Source: Zelopaecilomyces penicillatus
Lineage: Eukaryota; Ascomycota; Sordariomycetes; Hypocreales; Pseudodiploosporaceae
DNA: 64,000 nucleotides
Direction of reading: 5' to 3'
Assembly (NCBI GenBank): GCA_005765155.1
Contig: VCCP01000006.1
Location: 2,864,501 to 2,928,500, forward strand
How positions within the stretch are numbered: the first letter of the stretch is position 1; each line of letters opens with the position of its first letter. Both the position numbers and the translations under genes were made by a program. The notes beneath the pieces were generated by a model that was given only the letters and a program-made list of their open reading frames with translations, searched no databases and had not been told where the DNA came from. Positions 1-17,354 of this stretch are shown one piece after another.

Positions 1-1744
1 TTATTTTATATTTATATTATTATTCTTTTTTTAGATATTTATAATAATAATATTTTAAATATAATTAATAAAATACTTTATTTATTATATATATTAAGGT
101 ATATATTTAATATTAATATATTATAGAATATATTATTAATATTAATTAAAGTGATTTAATATTTACCTTTAAGCCTTATAAAAATCTACTTTTTTTATTA
201 CATAAATAATCTTTATTTAGATAGCCTTTATATTATTATAGCTATATTTAATATTATTTAAAGGTATTAAGCTTTATATATTATTAAAATCTAGCTTATT
301 TAATTTATTAAGGCTTTCTTATTAATATAAGATAATTTTTATATAAATATTTATATTAATATAATAAATATAAAGCTATTATTATATTAAAAGAAAATAA
401 ATAATAAGTATATTTTTTAATATAATTTTTTTATTTATAATAATAATAAAAAGGGTAATAGTTTTAAGCTAGGATTAAAGGGCTTAAAGTTATATATAAA
501 TCTATTTAAATCCTTTTTATTATTTAATATTAATAAAGGCTTAAATAAAATATATGATTAATTTCTAATCTATAATATTAATAATCTATATTAAATAAAG
601 ATTAAAGTAATTAATTTTATATATATTATTTATATCCAAAACCTTAGGAAAATACTTTTATATCTTTTAATATTAAGGATAAATTTAAAACATTAATTTA
701 ATTCTAGGGTTATTTATTATAAATATATAAGGATAGTCTTTTTCTTATAGAATTTATGTCTATTATTAGATTAATAAAAGGCTATTTAAAGATTAGATTT
801 AAAGCTTTTAATAATTATTATAGATATCTTCAAAGATAAAAGAACTCTATAAATTATATAAGATTACATTTTTATATAAAATTAAATCTATCTTATATAA
901 TACTAAAGCCTTATATTAAATAAGGCTAGATATAAGCTTTCTTTATTCTTTTATATATTAATAATATATTATATAAGCTAAGGGATTTAAAGAAGAAGAA
1001 TAATTATAAAAATTAATAATAACTTTATAAATCTATTTTTAATTAAATTCTTTTTTTATTAAAGCTATAATAAAAATCAGATAATTATATTTTTTAATAA
1101 TAGTTTTTTATAAATCTTTAATTATATTAAGCTATATTATTTCTTAATTATAAATAATTATATAAAAAGTATAAATCTTTTAGCCTTAAACCTATATTAA
1201 TTTACTATTTATTGATTTTATAATAGTATTATTATTCTCTAAATAAAGAGATTATATAAATTTAAATAAATCTTTAAATATATTAAATTTAAGGGAATCT
1301 AATAAAATAGGGATAAAAATAATTAACTCTAGCTAAAGATCTATATTAAAGCTTTATTATAAAAATTAATATAAAGGCTTATTAAAGGCTTAGTATAAAG
1401 GTAGTTTAGAAGGTAATTATAAGGGCTTTAAAATATTATTTTTATAATTATAATACTAGTAATAGATCTAAGAGTATAAATTAATATTATTAATAGAATT
1501 TATTATAAAAACTAGGTATAATTATTATTATTATAAAGTTATTATTAGCTTTAAAGAGAATTTTTATTTAAGCTATTTATTTAATTATTATATAGGTGTA
1601 TTTCCCTTATATTATTTATTATTATACCCTTATACTAAAATTTAATATTAAAGGATAGGTATATTAAGCCAGTATAAAACTATAGTTAGTATAGACTTTT
1701 ATATATATAAATAATAAAAGGTATATATATATATATAATAATAT
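1..1744 (+). mobile_element. Right-hand part of a RIP-degraded TIR transposon
   Basis: This stretch shares segments with the 17.4-20.0 kb element: positions about 603-665 match about 19,030-19,100 almost base for base, and about 790-830 resemble 19,215-19,255. Its last about 130 bp (1,614-1,744, including CTTATACTAAAATTTAATAT) also match the sub-terminal and terminal sequence of the MITE at 12.9-13.5 kb. I therefore read it as the 3' portion of a related element whose left end lies before the window. No intact reading frame remains. The exact right end is uncertain by tens of bases. Confidence 0.5.
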
Positions 1745-2374
1745 TTATATTTTTTTTCTTTTTAAAATAAAATTATCTTTTTTAATAAAAAAAAACAAAA
1801 TTAATATTATAATTTTATTTAATTATTTTAGATATATAATTATTTAACTTTTTTTTTTAATATATTATTAAATAATAAAAATAGAATAATTAAATAGTAT
1901 TAATTTTCTTATTTAATTTATTTAATCTTATCTATAAAGCCTATTTATTATATTATTAAGAAATCTTTTATTTTTAATTTTTAATAAATATAATCTTATT
2001 ATTAATATTTCTTTTTATTATTTTTTTATAAAATTAATTCTTATTTTATTTTTATTATTTAATAAAAAATCCTTTAATTATATTATATATTATAAGCTTT
2101 AATTAAATTTATAATTATTTTAATTTTTATAGGATTTATAATATATATATAAATTCTTAATTTAATCTTAATTTTTTTAAATTTAATTAGTGTTATAATA
2201 AATCCTTTTTTAAGTTTTTAATATTCTTTTTTATTAAATATAATTTAATTTATTTTTATAATACTTTTAAAAATAAAATAAATATTTTAATTATTTTATT
2301 AAATAAATTAAATAAATTATTAACTATCTTTATATAGGTTATTATTATATTAATATTTTCTTATAATATTATCT

Positions 2375-5072
2375 ATTAATATAGTCTTTATATAGGGTAT
2401 ACTTAAATAATTAATTTAGAGATATATCTCTTAATTAGCTTAAAAATCCCTAAGGTATCTAAAAATTCAGGATAATAAAATACCGTAATAATATACTAAT
2501 AAATAATATATATTTATTTATTAATACTATATTAATTTAGTATATGAAGATATAAATTAATAATATTATAATATATTATTTTTATAATTATTTAAACTAA
2601 ATAAAAAAGGCTATTTAAAGCTATCTAATACCATCTAATACTATCTAAGGCTATATATAAGACTATATAATAAGCTTAATTATTATTATTTTTTTATACC
2701 TTTTATTAATTATTTATATATCTTTATATACTATATTAAGCTAGATTATAAGGCTCTTTATAATATAGTATTATATAGAATAACAATAATATTAAAGGGA
2801 TATTATCTCTTATGTCTTATAATATTAATTATTATATATTTTATATAATTTCCTATATATATTCTAATAAATTAATATTATTTTTATTTTTATTATCCTT
2901 ATCTTTAAAAAGGCTTATATTAAAATTAATAATACTATTACTTTTTATTCCCTATAAGATGTTTAATATATTATTAAAAATCTTTAATTATTTAAAAGTA
3001 TAAATAAAAGCTTATTAAGTCCTTAATATATATTTTATATTAATTAAAACGCTATTTTCTTTTTAATTTAAAAGCTTATATATAGCTTTATTTTAATATT
3101 TAAATAAAAGATATTCTTAATCTTTATATATATTCTTAAGCTATGTTTTTAATATTAGAACCTTTTTATTAGTTTAAATAAGTTATTTTTTATCTCTCAT
3201 TATTATATTTTTAAACCTTTTATATATTAATAAAAAGCTTTATATATTATTAATAATTAATATTATTTTATTTTTTTTAAATCTTTTTTTTTAACTTATT
3301 TAATTTTATTAATAGATATTATAAAGGCTTAAGCTTATAATAAATTATCTTAATAACCTTATTAATTTTCTTAGCTTTCTTTTATTTATTAGCTTATTAA
3401 TATACCTTATATAATTAATAACAAAGTTATTAATATATATCTTAAGTATAAAAGCTTTTATAATTATATAAGCTGTTTAATAAAGATCTTTATACGTTAA
3501 TTAGCTTAATAAATTAATATAATATATATATATATATATATATTAAAGGGTATTTATAGCTATTTAAAAATATATAAACTAGATTTATTATTTATTATTT
3601 ATAGTATTATTTATTAAGAAATTATTTTATTATTAGTTTATCTATTAATAGAAAAAGCTTTATTTTTTAAAGCTATTAATAATATTATAGGCTATAAACT
3701 TTATATTATAGATATATTTAAAAAGAAAAAAGAGAGAAAATTAAAGTATAAAAATATAAGATTATTCTTAAAAAGGGATTTTTAAAGGGCCTTTTAATAT
3801 ACTATTTTTAAAGGCTAAAGAATACTAATATCTAAAGAGTATAGAATATATATTAAATAAAGACAGAGAATAATAATAATAATATTAAATAAAATATAAT
3901 AATTAATAAAATATAATATAATATAATCTATAAAGCTATTAATAATTAAAAGATAATAAATCCTATTTAATTCTAGCTATTAAATTAAAGGCTTTAAAAT
4001 TAATATATAATAATAACTAACCTTTTAAAACTATTTATTATAATTAAACTATTCTTTAAGGCTAAGACTAAAGTATTATATAATAAAAGATATCTTCTAA
4101 GATTAATAATTAAAATAATGAAATTAATTAAATATAATCTCTATATTATTAAATCCTAATTTAAATTTAATCTTTATTTAATGTTTTATTAAAAAAGTTT
4201 TAAATATAAACTAAAAAATAATAGAATTATTTATAGTATTTATTATATTAATAAATATTATTAATATTTTATTATTAAAATTAAGAATTTTAGGCTATTA
4301 TATATATATTAATCTAATAATTATAACTTAAATATATTTATAAAGATAATTAAATTAAATTCTATATTTATTTTTATTTTATATCTTAAAAGTATTAATT
4401 TAATACTTAAAAATAATCTTTTTAAGATAAGAATAATTTAAGATTATAAAGATTAAAGCTTTTAAAGGATTTATAAGATTTTTTAATAGCTTTTATATAT
4501 AATATCTTTAGTATTAAATAATCTTCTATCTAGCTTATATATTAGTTTTTTAAGATATTTTAAGCTTTAAAATTTTATTATTTTTAAAGATTATTTATAA
4601 TATTTATAATCTAAAGCTTTATAATAAGAAAGCTATTAAATTATGAATAATAAATAAAGATAATAAAAGTATTATCCTTTTTTTTATTAAGGTTTTATAA
4701 TTAACTTATATATTGAGGAAAGGGATTATCTTTTAGAATAGAATATATTATTTAATTAATTATAAAGCGATTTATATTAAATTTAAGGGAAGCCTAATAT
4801 AAAGAAAGAGGTTTCTTAGTATAACAAGGGTATTTATTATTAATAAGAATAATATATATAGCTTTAAAGATAAAAGGGTAGGTTTTTATAAAGGCTAGTA
4901 AGGGATAACCTTTAAATATTTATAAGAGGTATAAATTATAGTATAAATATTAATTAATTCTAATATAAAAGAATTATTCTCAATTCCTAAATATTTTAGG
5001 GATTTTTAGGTTAGTTAAAAGCTTTATTCTAAATTAATTATCTAAGAGCTTTATATAAAGACTATATTAATA
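2375..5072. mobile_element. RIP-degraded element with about 95 bp terminal inverted repeats
   Basis: The sequence at about 2,375-2,475 reappears in inverted orientation at about 4,975-5,072. Shared blocks are TTAATATAGTCTTTATATA, ATAATTAATTTAGA and CTAAAAATCCCTAA, about 70% identical overall. Both ends read TATAGTC outward-in, consistent with a TA target duplication followed by a GTC-type terminus as in fungal Tc1/Fot1 elements. Size (2.7 kb) also fits. No transposase frame survives; the 63-codon open stretch at 2,812-3,003 is low-complexity AT sequence. Family assignment is inference. Confidence 0.5.
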
Positions 5073-6859
5073 AATATATAGTATTTATATCTATTATAAT
5101 TATATCTATAAATATAAAATAATATATTCTTTATATAAAATATAGATTATAATAATTAAGATAAATATAATTTATAAATATTTATTCTTTTAGTTTTAAT
5201 AATAATATTATATTTTATATTATTATAATTCTTTAATAAATTAATCTATATTTTATTTATATTTTAAAAGGTATTATTATATTATATATTATATAGATTT
5301 TTAAAAAAGAATTTATAATATAAAAATTAAATCTAGTTTTATTAATAATTTTTAATAATCTAATTAATTTTTTATATTAATTTTAATCTATTTATTTTAT
5401 AAAAGATTATATTTAATAAATTCTTTTAAAGCTATTCTTTATTAATTAATATATTTAAATCTATTAAATCTATTATTATAATTATAATTATTTTATTTAA
5501 TAAAAACTTTATTTTAATCTTTAAATAATTATAATTATTTTATTTAATAAAAACTTTATTTTAATCTTTAAATAATTATAATTATTTTATTTAATAAAAA
5601 CTTTATTTTAATCTTTAAATAATTATATTTTATTAATTTATTATTATTTAATTCTTAATTTATTTTAATTATTTAATTTTATTAAAAATAAACAAAAATT
5701 TTAATTTAACTTTTTTTATTAATTTAAATTCTTTAATTAATTTAATAATTAAAAAGATTTATTAAAAAATTTTTTTTTAAAATATATATTATATTTTTTA
5801 AATAATATTTTTATATATCTTTATTTTTATTAAGAATATATTTAAATAATAAAATAAATAATTTAAAAGATAAGATCTATTAAAATAAGAATTATTTATT
5901 ATTATAAATATGAAAGATAAATTATAAAAAGAATTAAAAAAGATTTTATTAATATTATTTAATATAAAATAACTTTTATTAAAATTATAAATAATAAATT
6001 TAGATATTATTTAATATTTAATAGCTTTTAATTATTATTTATATTTTTAATACCTTTATTTTTTATATTAATATTAATATTAATATTATCTTTATTTTTA
6101 AAATAAATATAATTATTTTATATTTAATATTTAAATATTTATTCTTAATATTAAATAGATTAAATATTTCTTTTATTTTAATAATAATATTAATTATTTT
6201 ATTAATAGATATTATTATTAAATCTTATATTTAATTTTTTATAAAATTTATTTTATTTTATTAATTTATTATATATAGATATATATTTTATTTATTCTTA
6301 AAAGTTTATTTATTTTTTATTATAAAAAAATCTATTTAATCTTTAATTTATTTAATCTATAAAATAATTATATAATCTTATTTTTATAAATCGTTTATAT
6401 ATATTTTAATCTATTATAAAGATTTAATATCTTTATTATAGATTTTATAATTATTATCTTTATTAATTAAAATATTAATTATTCTATTTATAATATATTT
6501 AATTATTTAATTTATTAAATATATATATTAATTCTATTAATTTTATATTATTTATTTAATAATATATTAATTTAATTATTAATTAATTATTTTAAATCTA
6601 GCTATTTTTATTATTTAAAATAATTTAAAAATCTATTTCTAAATATTAATATTTTATTTATAATTTTTTTTAAAATATTTTATAATTAATAATTATTAAA
6701 TAAAATTAATTTTATTTATTTTAAATTACTTTTATAATATTATAATCTATATATTAATAGACCCTTTAATAAATTAATATTATTTTATTATTATTTTATT
6801 AATTTATTAATATAATATTTTTTTATAAAATAATTAAAAAGAATTTATATAAATAATTT
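5073..6859. other. AT-rich stretch, nothing identifiable beyond a tandem repeat
   Basis: RIP-like AT sequence without gene, readable domain or clear terminal repeat, apart from the 3 x 47 bp tandem repeat at 5,480-5,620 listed separately. Confidence 0.7.
5480..5620. repeat. Tandem repeat, 3 copies of a 47 bp unit
   Basis: Three consecutive, essentially identical 47 bp units (5,480-5,526, 5,527-5,573, 5,574-5,620), each beginning AATTATAATTATTTTATTTA and ending ATCTTTAAAT. The identity stands out against the diverged surroundings and suggests recent replication slippage or unequal exchange. Confidence 0.9.
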
Positions 6860-8130
6860 TAATATAAGATAGATAAATTATATTATTTTAAATACTTTTA
6901 ATAAAAAGATTTATATTTTTTAAATAATATTATCTTTAATTTATATTATATTTAATTTATTAAAAGATTATTTTAATCTAAGATTAAATATTTTAATTTT
7001 CTATATCTTTTAATTATTATATTAAATTTATATAATCCTTTATAATTCATTAATTATTTTATTATTTAATTTATTTATTATATTCCTAATTATTTATTTA
7101 AATAATATTTAAAATTAATTATTTAATAAACTAATAAAAGATATTATAATTAATATTATTAAAAGAATCCTTTAATTATTTATTATAAAGATATTTTATA
7201 TTTTTATTATATTATCTTATTAATTTAAAATAAATAATTAATTATTAATAAAATATAAAGAATAGATTAATTAATAAAAATAATAATAATAATATAAAAT
7301 TCTTTAATAAGAATAAAGCTATTTATAATAATATTTTAAAAGGAATATAATTAATATTATATATATCTTAATTATTAATATTAGATAATATAATAGGTTT
7401 TTATTTTATTTTTTTATTTAAAAAAAGATTTTAATTAATTCTTTTTAATAATTATTAATAATATTATTTAATTTAATTAAAAGATATAAATCTAATTATT
7501 AATTTATTCTTTAATTTATTCTTTAATATTAATATAGCTTTATATAAAAATCCTATTTATAATTATTTATTTTAATTTAATAATTTAATAATATTATCTA
7601 TTTATTTAAAATTAATAAAAATAAATAAAAATTATATTTAATATATATTTTTTAATAATTTATTAATAACTTTTAATTTATTATTATTAATAGGATAATA
7701 AAATATTAATAATATTATATTAATAGTTATATTAATTAATTTAGATTTCAGATATTATTTATATTATGTTTATAAATATTAAATAAATTTATTCTTTTTT
7801 TATTTAATTTAATAGGAAATAAAATAATAGATTTTAAATAATTATAATATCTTTTAATAGTTTCTTAGCTTTTTAATATCCTTTTTAATAATAATAGATA
7901 TATATAGATATTTTATTTAAATAAATTTAATAATATATTTAATAATTAGGATTTTATTATTTATATTTAAATAATTTTTTTTTTAATAAAAGGTATAATA
8001 ATAGATTTAATTATTAAATAATTAAGTTTAAATAAAATAAAGTTTATAAATAATTATTATATAAGGATAAGGGTTATATAATTATTATTAATTATTATAT
8101 ATAAAAAAATAATACTATTATTATTTAATT
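6860..8130 (+). repeat. Dispersed repeat, copy A (uninterrupted)
   Basis: This region is collinear with copy B at about 12,530-14,230. Matching landmarks: TAATATAAGATAGATAA, AATTATTTATTATAAAGATAT, the run around 7,310-7,360, AATTAATTCTTTTTAATAATTATTAATA at about 7,434-7,461, and ATAAGGATAAGGGTTATATAATTATTA near 8,060-8,090. It lacks the MITE-like insert found in copy B and so preserves the empty site near 7,420. It is presumably a fragment of an old transposon; I see no readable protein domain. Confidence 0.7.
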
Positions 8131-11100
8131 TATAGATCTAAATATTTAATATCTTAATTAAATAACTAAAGAAATAAATAATCTAAATATTAAATTATTA
8201 TAGTATATATAATATTTAATAATATAATCTAATAGTTATAATAGTTATTTATTGTTAAGAAAAAGGAAATTAATCTTTTATTATTTATTTTATTATTAAT
8301 TTTATATATTAGATTATTTAATTCTAACCCTTTATTAATATATTGAAATCTTATCTTAGAATTATAATTTTCTTTTATAAATTTACTTTTATTTATTTAA
8401 TTATCTTATTAATATTTATTTTTAGTTTAATTATTATATTAAGAGTTTCTTATTAATTATTTATAAATCTATCTTATATTATATAAATCTTCTTTATTAA
8501 TATTATATTTTTTAGATAAATATATTTTTTAAATAAATATATTTATATAATATAATATATAATCTAATTTATTTATTTATTAATTAATTATTAATTATTA
8601 ATATTAATATTATTTCTTTAGATATTTGAATTATATCTAGATTTTTTATAATAATAAAGTATATATTAATACCTTTATCTTATATTATATCTTTTTTATG
8701 TTTTTTATTAATAGACTTTTAATATTATTATAATTTAATTCCTTAATAAATAAATTAAATTATTTTTTATATTTAATATTTATTATAAAAATAATTATTA
8801 ATATTATTTTAATTTTAATTTTTTTAATTATAATACTTTATTATTATAATATTAATATAAATAGTTTATTTAAAATAAGAATATAGATTTATTTAAATTT
8901 CTATTAAATAATAGATTAAATTCTTTTTATTTTAAAATTTTATTCTCTTATATATATTAAAATCTTCTTTTTAAAATTATCTTTATTTAAATCTAATATT
9001 TAATTCTTTTAATAATCTTTATTTAATCTATTAATTATTAAAAGATATATATTAATTAAGATAATAAATCTTATAAATAGTTTAAGTTTTTTTAATAGTT
9101 TTATTATTAGGAATTATTCCTTTAATAAAATAAATATATTCTTTTAAAATATTTAATAAAATAAATAATTTTTATTCTTTATAATATAATAATAATTAAA
9201 AATTATTAAAATAATTAATATTTATTAATAATATATATTATAATTTCTTTTTCTTTATTTAAATTTTTTTTAAATATTTTAATAATATATAATAAGAAAT
9301 TAAATTCTAGATATAATATTTAATTAATATCTATATTTAAGATTTATATTTTAAGCTTTTGGAATCATTTTATAATATTCTTTAATCTATTTAACATTTA
9401 TTATTTTTCTTTAAAAAGAATTCTAATTACTTTAAAGTTTATAATTATAATATTAATTAATTCTTAATAATCTTTATAATTTAATATAATATAATAAAAT
9501 ACTTTAATTATTAATATATAATAATATATCTTTAAATTCTTAAATATCTAGATTTTTAAAATATATATAATATATTTATTTTTTTATAATTTATTAATTA
9601 AATATTAAATATTTTATTATTAAATAAAATATTTTTTATTTCATTATAATAAAATATCTTTTTTATTATTTTTTATAATAGATTTATTTTTTAAATAAAT
9701 TAATAAAATGAATCTTTTCTATATTTTTTTAATAATTAATTAAAAGGTTTTTCTTTTTAATAATATTATTTATAGATTTATTCTTAATATATTAAATATT
9801 ATTTTCCTTTTCATAGATATACTTTTTATAATTTTTAAATAAGATATTTCTATTTATAATCTTTAATTATATTTATTATAATTTATATAAGCTTTTGTTT
9901 TCTTTATTTATTATATTTTAATTTAAATCTTTTTTATTTAATTATATATTTACTTTATAAATATCTATCTTTTTTATTTACTTTATTTTAATAAATCTTT
10001 AAATCTTTTATTTTTTATGTTATTCTTTAATCTTTATTAATTATATTTATTTATTTAATATCCTATTAAATAAATTAATTCTATTAAATATATAATATCA
10101 ATTTATAATTAATATTATTTAATAAATACCTCAATAAATGAATAAAACTAATTTATATATTAATAGATTAATATAATTAAGTATTCTAAAAGATTCTATT
10201 TATTATTATAATTATTTTTATAATAATTTATTTAATAGTTAATAATCCTTATATAATCTTAAATATATTTTATTATTTATCTTAAATTTTATTAATCCAT
10301 ATTTTTAATTATGAATATACTTTATATATATTATAATTATATTTATTATATAATTAATATCTTGAATAAATAAATATCTTAAAATATATAATATTTTAAT
10401 ATTTATTTTATTAATATTTATTTATAATAATTCTATTAATTTATTTAATTTAAATCCTGTAATAAAATAATTTAATTTATTTATATAAAATTATATATTA
10501 AATTATTTAATAAAAAGTATAATACTAAAATTATCTTTATTTTTAATATTATTATATTGTATTTTAATATTAGTTTTATAATTTAATTTTTTTTAATAAA
10601 CTATTAATTTATTAATAATATATAATATTAAAAATAAATTTAATCTTTAATATCTTAAAAAGTTTTTATTTTATAATTTAAAATAAAATTTATATATTTT
10701 AATTATTAATTATAATTTTAGATATCCTTTAATTATATAATAATAAGGTTTTTAATTATACTTTAATTTATTATTTAATAATATAATAGATTAATTCTAG
10801 GATTAAAATTAATTTTTTATTTGATTAATAGATTATTATTATTATTATATTAAATAGATATTTATACTTTAATACCTTTTAAAATAATTAAAATATTTCT
10901 TTTAAAGATCCTAGATTAAAATAAATAGCTCTTATATAAAATAGCTTATATAATATTATTATTAATTATAATTTATTTAATAATTTTATTTAATCTATTA
11001 AACTTTTAAATATATTTTATAATAAAATATTATTATTTTATTTATTTTATTATTTAATAGAATATTAGGCTATTTAAAACTATAATAATCTTATATATTC

Positions 11101-12529
11101 TTATATAGAAATTTTAATTATATACTTTTATTAATATATTTAATATATAATTCTATAGAATATATAGTTTTCTTATATTTTTTAATTCTAGATAATATAA
11201 TAACTTATTTTCTAGTATAACTAATAATTTTATACTTAATAGCTTTTTTTTATATTATTTTCTTATTTAGATTTTTAGATTTTTAGATTTTAATTATTTT
11301 TTATTTTCTTTTTTTAGTAAATGTTCTTAGATTTTTTTCTAATATTCTTTATCTTTAATTAAAAATCATAATAATATATTAAATATAAAATTTATATACT
11401 AATATTAAATCTTATTTAATTATAAATTATAATAATTTCTTATATTTTCATAATATATTTATTTAAATAATTATAAACAAAGAATATAATTATAATTATA
11501 AAATAATTATTATAAATATATAATAAAGATAAAATAATATAAATGTAGAATTCCTTAAAGGAATTTTAATATATATCTTCTTTTTTTATTATATTTTGAT
11601 TTTTTTAAAAGCTTTATTAAGCTTTAATTATATTATATTAAAAGCCTTTACTTTTATATATATTAGATTATTAATTTATATAATAATTTATATTATTTTA
11701 TATATATTATATTATTAAATATATTTTAATTAAATAATAGCTTTAAAAAAAGTATTATCTTTTTAAATAATAGCTAGAAAAGCTATTAATATAAATAAAA
11801 TATTCATTTTTATATTTTATTATATATTTATATTTAATTATTATATTTAGGATTTTTAATAATTATTTCTTTATATCTAAAATCTTAAATATATTATTTT
11901 CTTTTATAATTAATTATATAGTTTAAAAAATAAAAATTTTATAATCCCTTTACACCTTATTATAATAAATATTATATATATATAATAATCTTTTATATAA
12001 TAAAATATATAAAGGCTTAATTTAAGTATTTATAAAACCCTTTTATAAATTAAGATTAAGATCATCTTTATATTAAGAAGCTATCTTATAATACTATTAT
12101 TAATAAGATCTAAAATAACTAAAAATATTATATAAAGTATATTTTAAAGATAATAAATAAAAAATAAAAAATTATATAATATAATGAAATTATTTTAATT
12201 ATAAAGCTAGATAAGTTAAATAAAATAATTTAATTAGAATAATACTTCAACCAGTTAAAATAAAATACTTTTGATATAATAAATAAAGATATATTTTTTA
12301 AGTAAATTAGCCTATCTTATTAATTTTAAATAAAATAATTATATAGCCTTATATAAGGGTATTTATGATATATTATTTCTTTTTACTCTTTTATATAGAT
12401 TTTTATTATTATAGAATAATAGTATAAAGCTAGTATAAAAACTAAGAGCTATATAAGGTATTAAAAATATAAAATATAAGATGTAAAATATAAATATATA
12501 AATAATAAGACTTTATATATTATCTTAAT
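8131..12529. other. AT-rich stretch without identifiable genes
   Basis: 4.4 kb of RIP-like A/T sequence with scattered GCC/GGC remnants. I see no intact frame, recognisable domain trace, LTR pair or TIR pair. A short palindrome (AATTCCTTAAAGGAATT, about 11,551-11,567) is the only symmetric site I noticed. Probably older transposon remains. Confidence 0.7.
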
Positions 12530-14230
12530 ATAAAATAGATAATTAATATTATCTTAAATACTTTTTATAAAATAATTTATATTTATTTAAATAATATCTA
12601 GAATTATTTATTTAAAAGATTTATAATAAATATTATATTTAATACTTTTAAAAGAGCCTTATTTTAATTATTTATTATAAAGATATATTATATTTTAATT
12701 ATATTATTAACTTTTATCTTAAAATAAATAATTATTTTTTATTAAAAAAATTATTTAATAAAAATAACAACAATATAATCTTATTATTTAATAAAAATAA
12801 GGCTATTTATAATACTACCTTAAAGAAAATATAATTAATATTATAAATATTTTATTTAATTATATTAAATAATATAATAAGTCTTTTGTATATTTGTTTA
12901 TATAAAAAAGCGTATTATTATTTATAGTCTTTATTTTTATTATTTATAGCTTTTAAGGCTTATATAATAGCCTAGCTTTTATACTAGCGTTATATTATTA
13001 TCCTTTAATATTAAATTCTAGTATAAGGCTATAAGAATAAATAATATATTACAAATATAGATTATATAAAATATAATACTCTTAAATAGCTTATTTAATA
13101 GCTTATATATAGCCTTGGAATAGCCTTGGAATAGCCTTATTTAGCCTATTTAAAAGCCTATATAATTATTTATATAACTTTCTATTTAATACCTTTATAA
13201 TAGTTTTATAATAGCCTGTTTAATAGCTTATTTATAATCTTAGAATAGCCTTTCAAAAACCTATATAATAGCTGTTATAATATATAATATAATAACCCTT
13301 TTCAAATAGCTATATATATAAAAAGGAATTTATAATATATTATTTATTATTATACCCTTATACTAGAATTTAATACTATAGAATAATTATATAAGAAAGG
13401 TTTTAAAGCTTAGCTTTATATAAACCTTTATATAAACTAAAAGATTATAAATAATAAAAATAAAGGCTAAAAATAATAATACTCTTAAAAAAAGATTATA
13501 ATTAATTCTTTTTAATAATTATTAATAGTATTATTTAATTTAATTAAAAAATATAAATCTAATTATTAATTTTTCTATTATTAATATAATTCTATATTAA
13601 AATCCTATTTATAATTACTTATTTTAATTTAATAGTTTAATATTATTATTTATTTATTTAAAATGAATATAAATAAATAAGTATATTATATTTAAATATA
13701 ATCTTTTAAGTATTTAATAATAATTAATAAATTAATTTAATTAATAGAATAATAAAATATTAATAATATCTTATTAATATTAATTTTAATTATAAATAAA
13801 AAGATTATATTTAATATTAGATTTAGATATTATTTTATTATTTTTATAAATAAGAAATAAATTAATTTTTTTAATTTAATCTAGCCTAAAAAGAAATAAA
13901 ATAATAGATTCTTTTAAATCTTAATAATTAAAGTATATTAATTAATAATATTTAATAATTTCTTAACTCTTTTAATATCTTTTTTAAATATAATAGTTAT
14001 ATATAGATATTTTATTTATATAAAATTAATAATATATTTAATAATTAATATTTTATTATTTATTTTAAATATTTATCTTAATAATAAATATAGTATTATT
14101 ATATTAAACTATTAAAAAAGAAGAATTTATTAAATAAAATAAAATTATTAAAATTTTAATAATAATTATATAAGGATAAGGGTTATATAATTATTATAAG
14201 TAATTATTATTAATTATCAAATATAAAAGG
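12530..14230 (+). repeat. Dispersed repeat, copy B (split by a MITE-like insert)
   Basis: This is the second copy of the repeat at 6,860-8,130 in the same orientation. Homology runs up to about 12,900, stops at the insert at 12,910-13,484, and resumes with TTAAAAAAAGATTATAATTA, continuing to the shared ATAAGGATAAGGGTTATATAA segment near 14,170. A further internal length difference exists around 12,620-12,650. The (AAAT)n tract at 14,278 follows directly. Confidence 0.7.
12910..13484. mobile_element. MITE-like non-autonomous element with 39-48 bp TIRs
   Basis: 575 bp insert in copy B, absent from the matching place in copy A. The left end (12,910-12,957, starting GCGTATTATTATTTATAGTC) and the reverse complement of the right end (13,437-13,484, starting GAGTATTATTATTTTTAGCC) agree at 36 of the first 39 positions. 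Imperfect 9 bp flanks (TATAAAAAA at 12,901-12,909, TTAAAAAAA at 13,485-13,493) look like a target-site duplication, although the site is low complexity. A 9 bp duplication with long TIRs would suit a Mutator-like element. There is no coding capacity. Its sub-terminal sequence is related to the element ending at 1,744, a candidate autonomous relative. Confidence 0.75.
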
Positions 14231-14277
14231 ATTCCTTTATTCTTTTATTTGATCTAGTATTCTAGCTATTTAATAAT

Positions 14278-17354
<3,077 letters not shown>

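Noticed and set aside
2812..3003. 63-codon open frame in the AT-rich block
   Set aside because: Composition is low-complexity (Ile, Leu, Lys, Asn, Tyr) as expected from random A/T sequence lying inside a degraded TIR element; no motif.
8131..12529. Interpretation of repeat copies A and B as LTRs of one large element
   Set aside because: The copies exceed 1.2 kb, and no pol domain, purine tract or terminal motif is seen between or beside them; two copies of a dispersed repeat are simpler.
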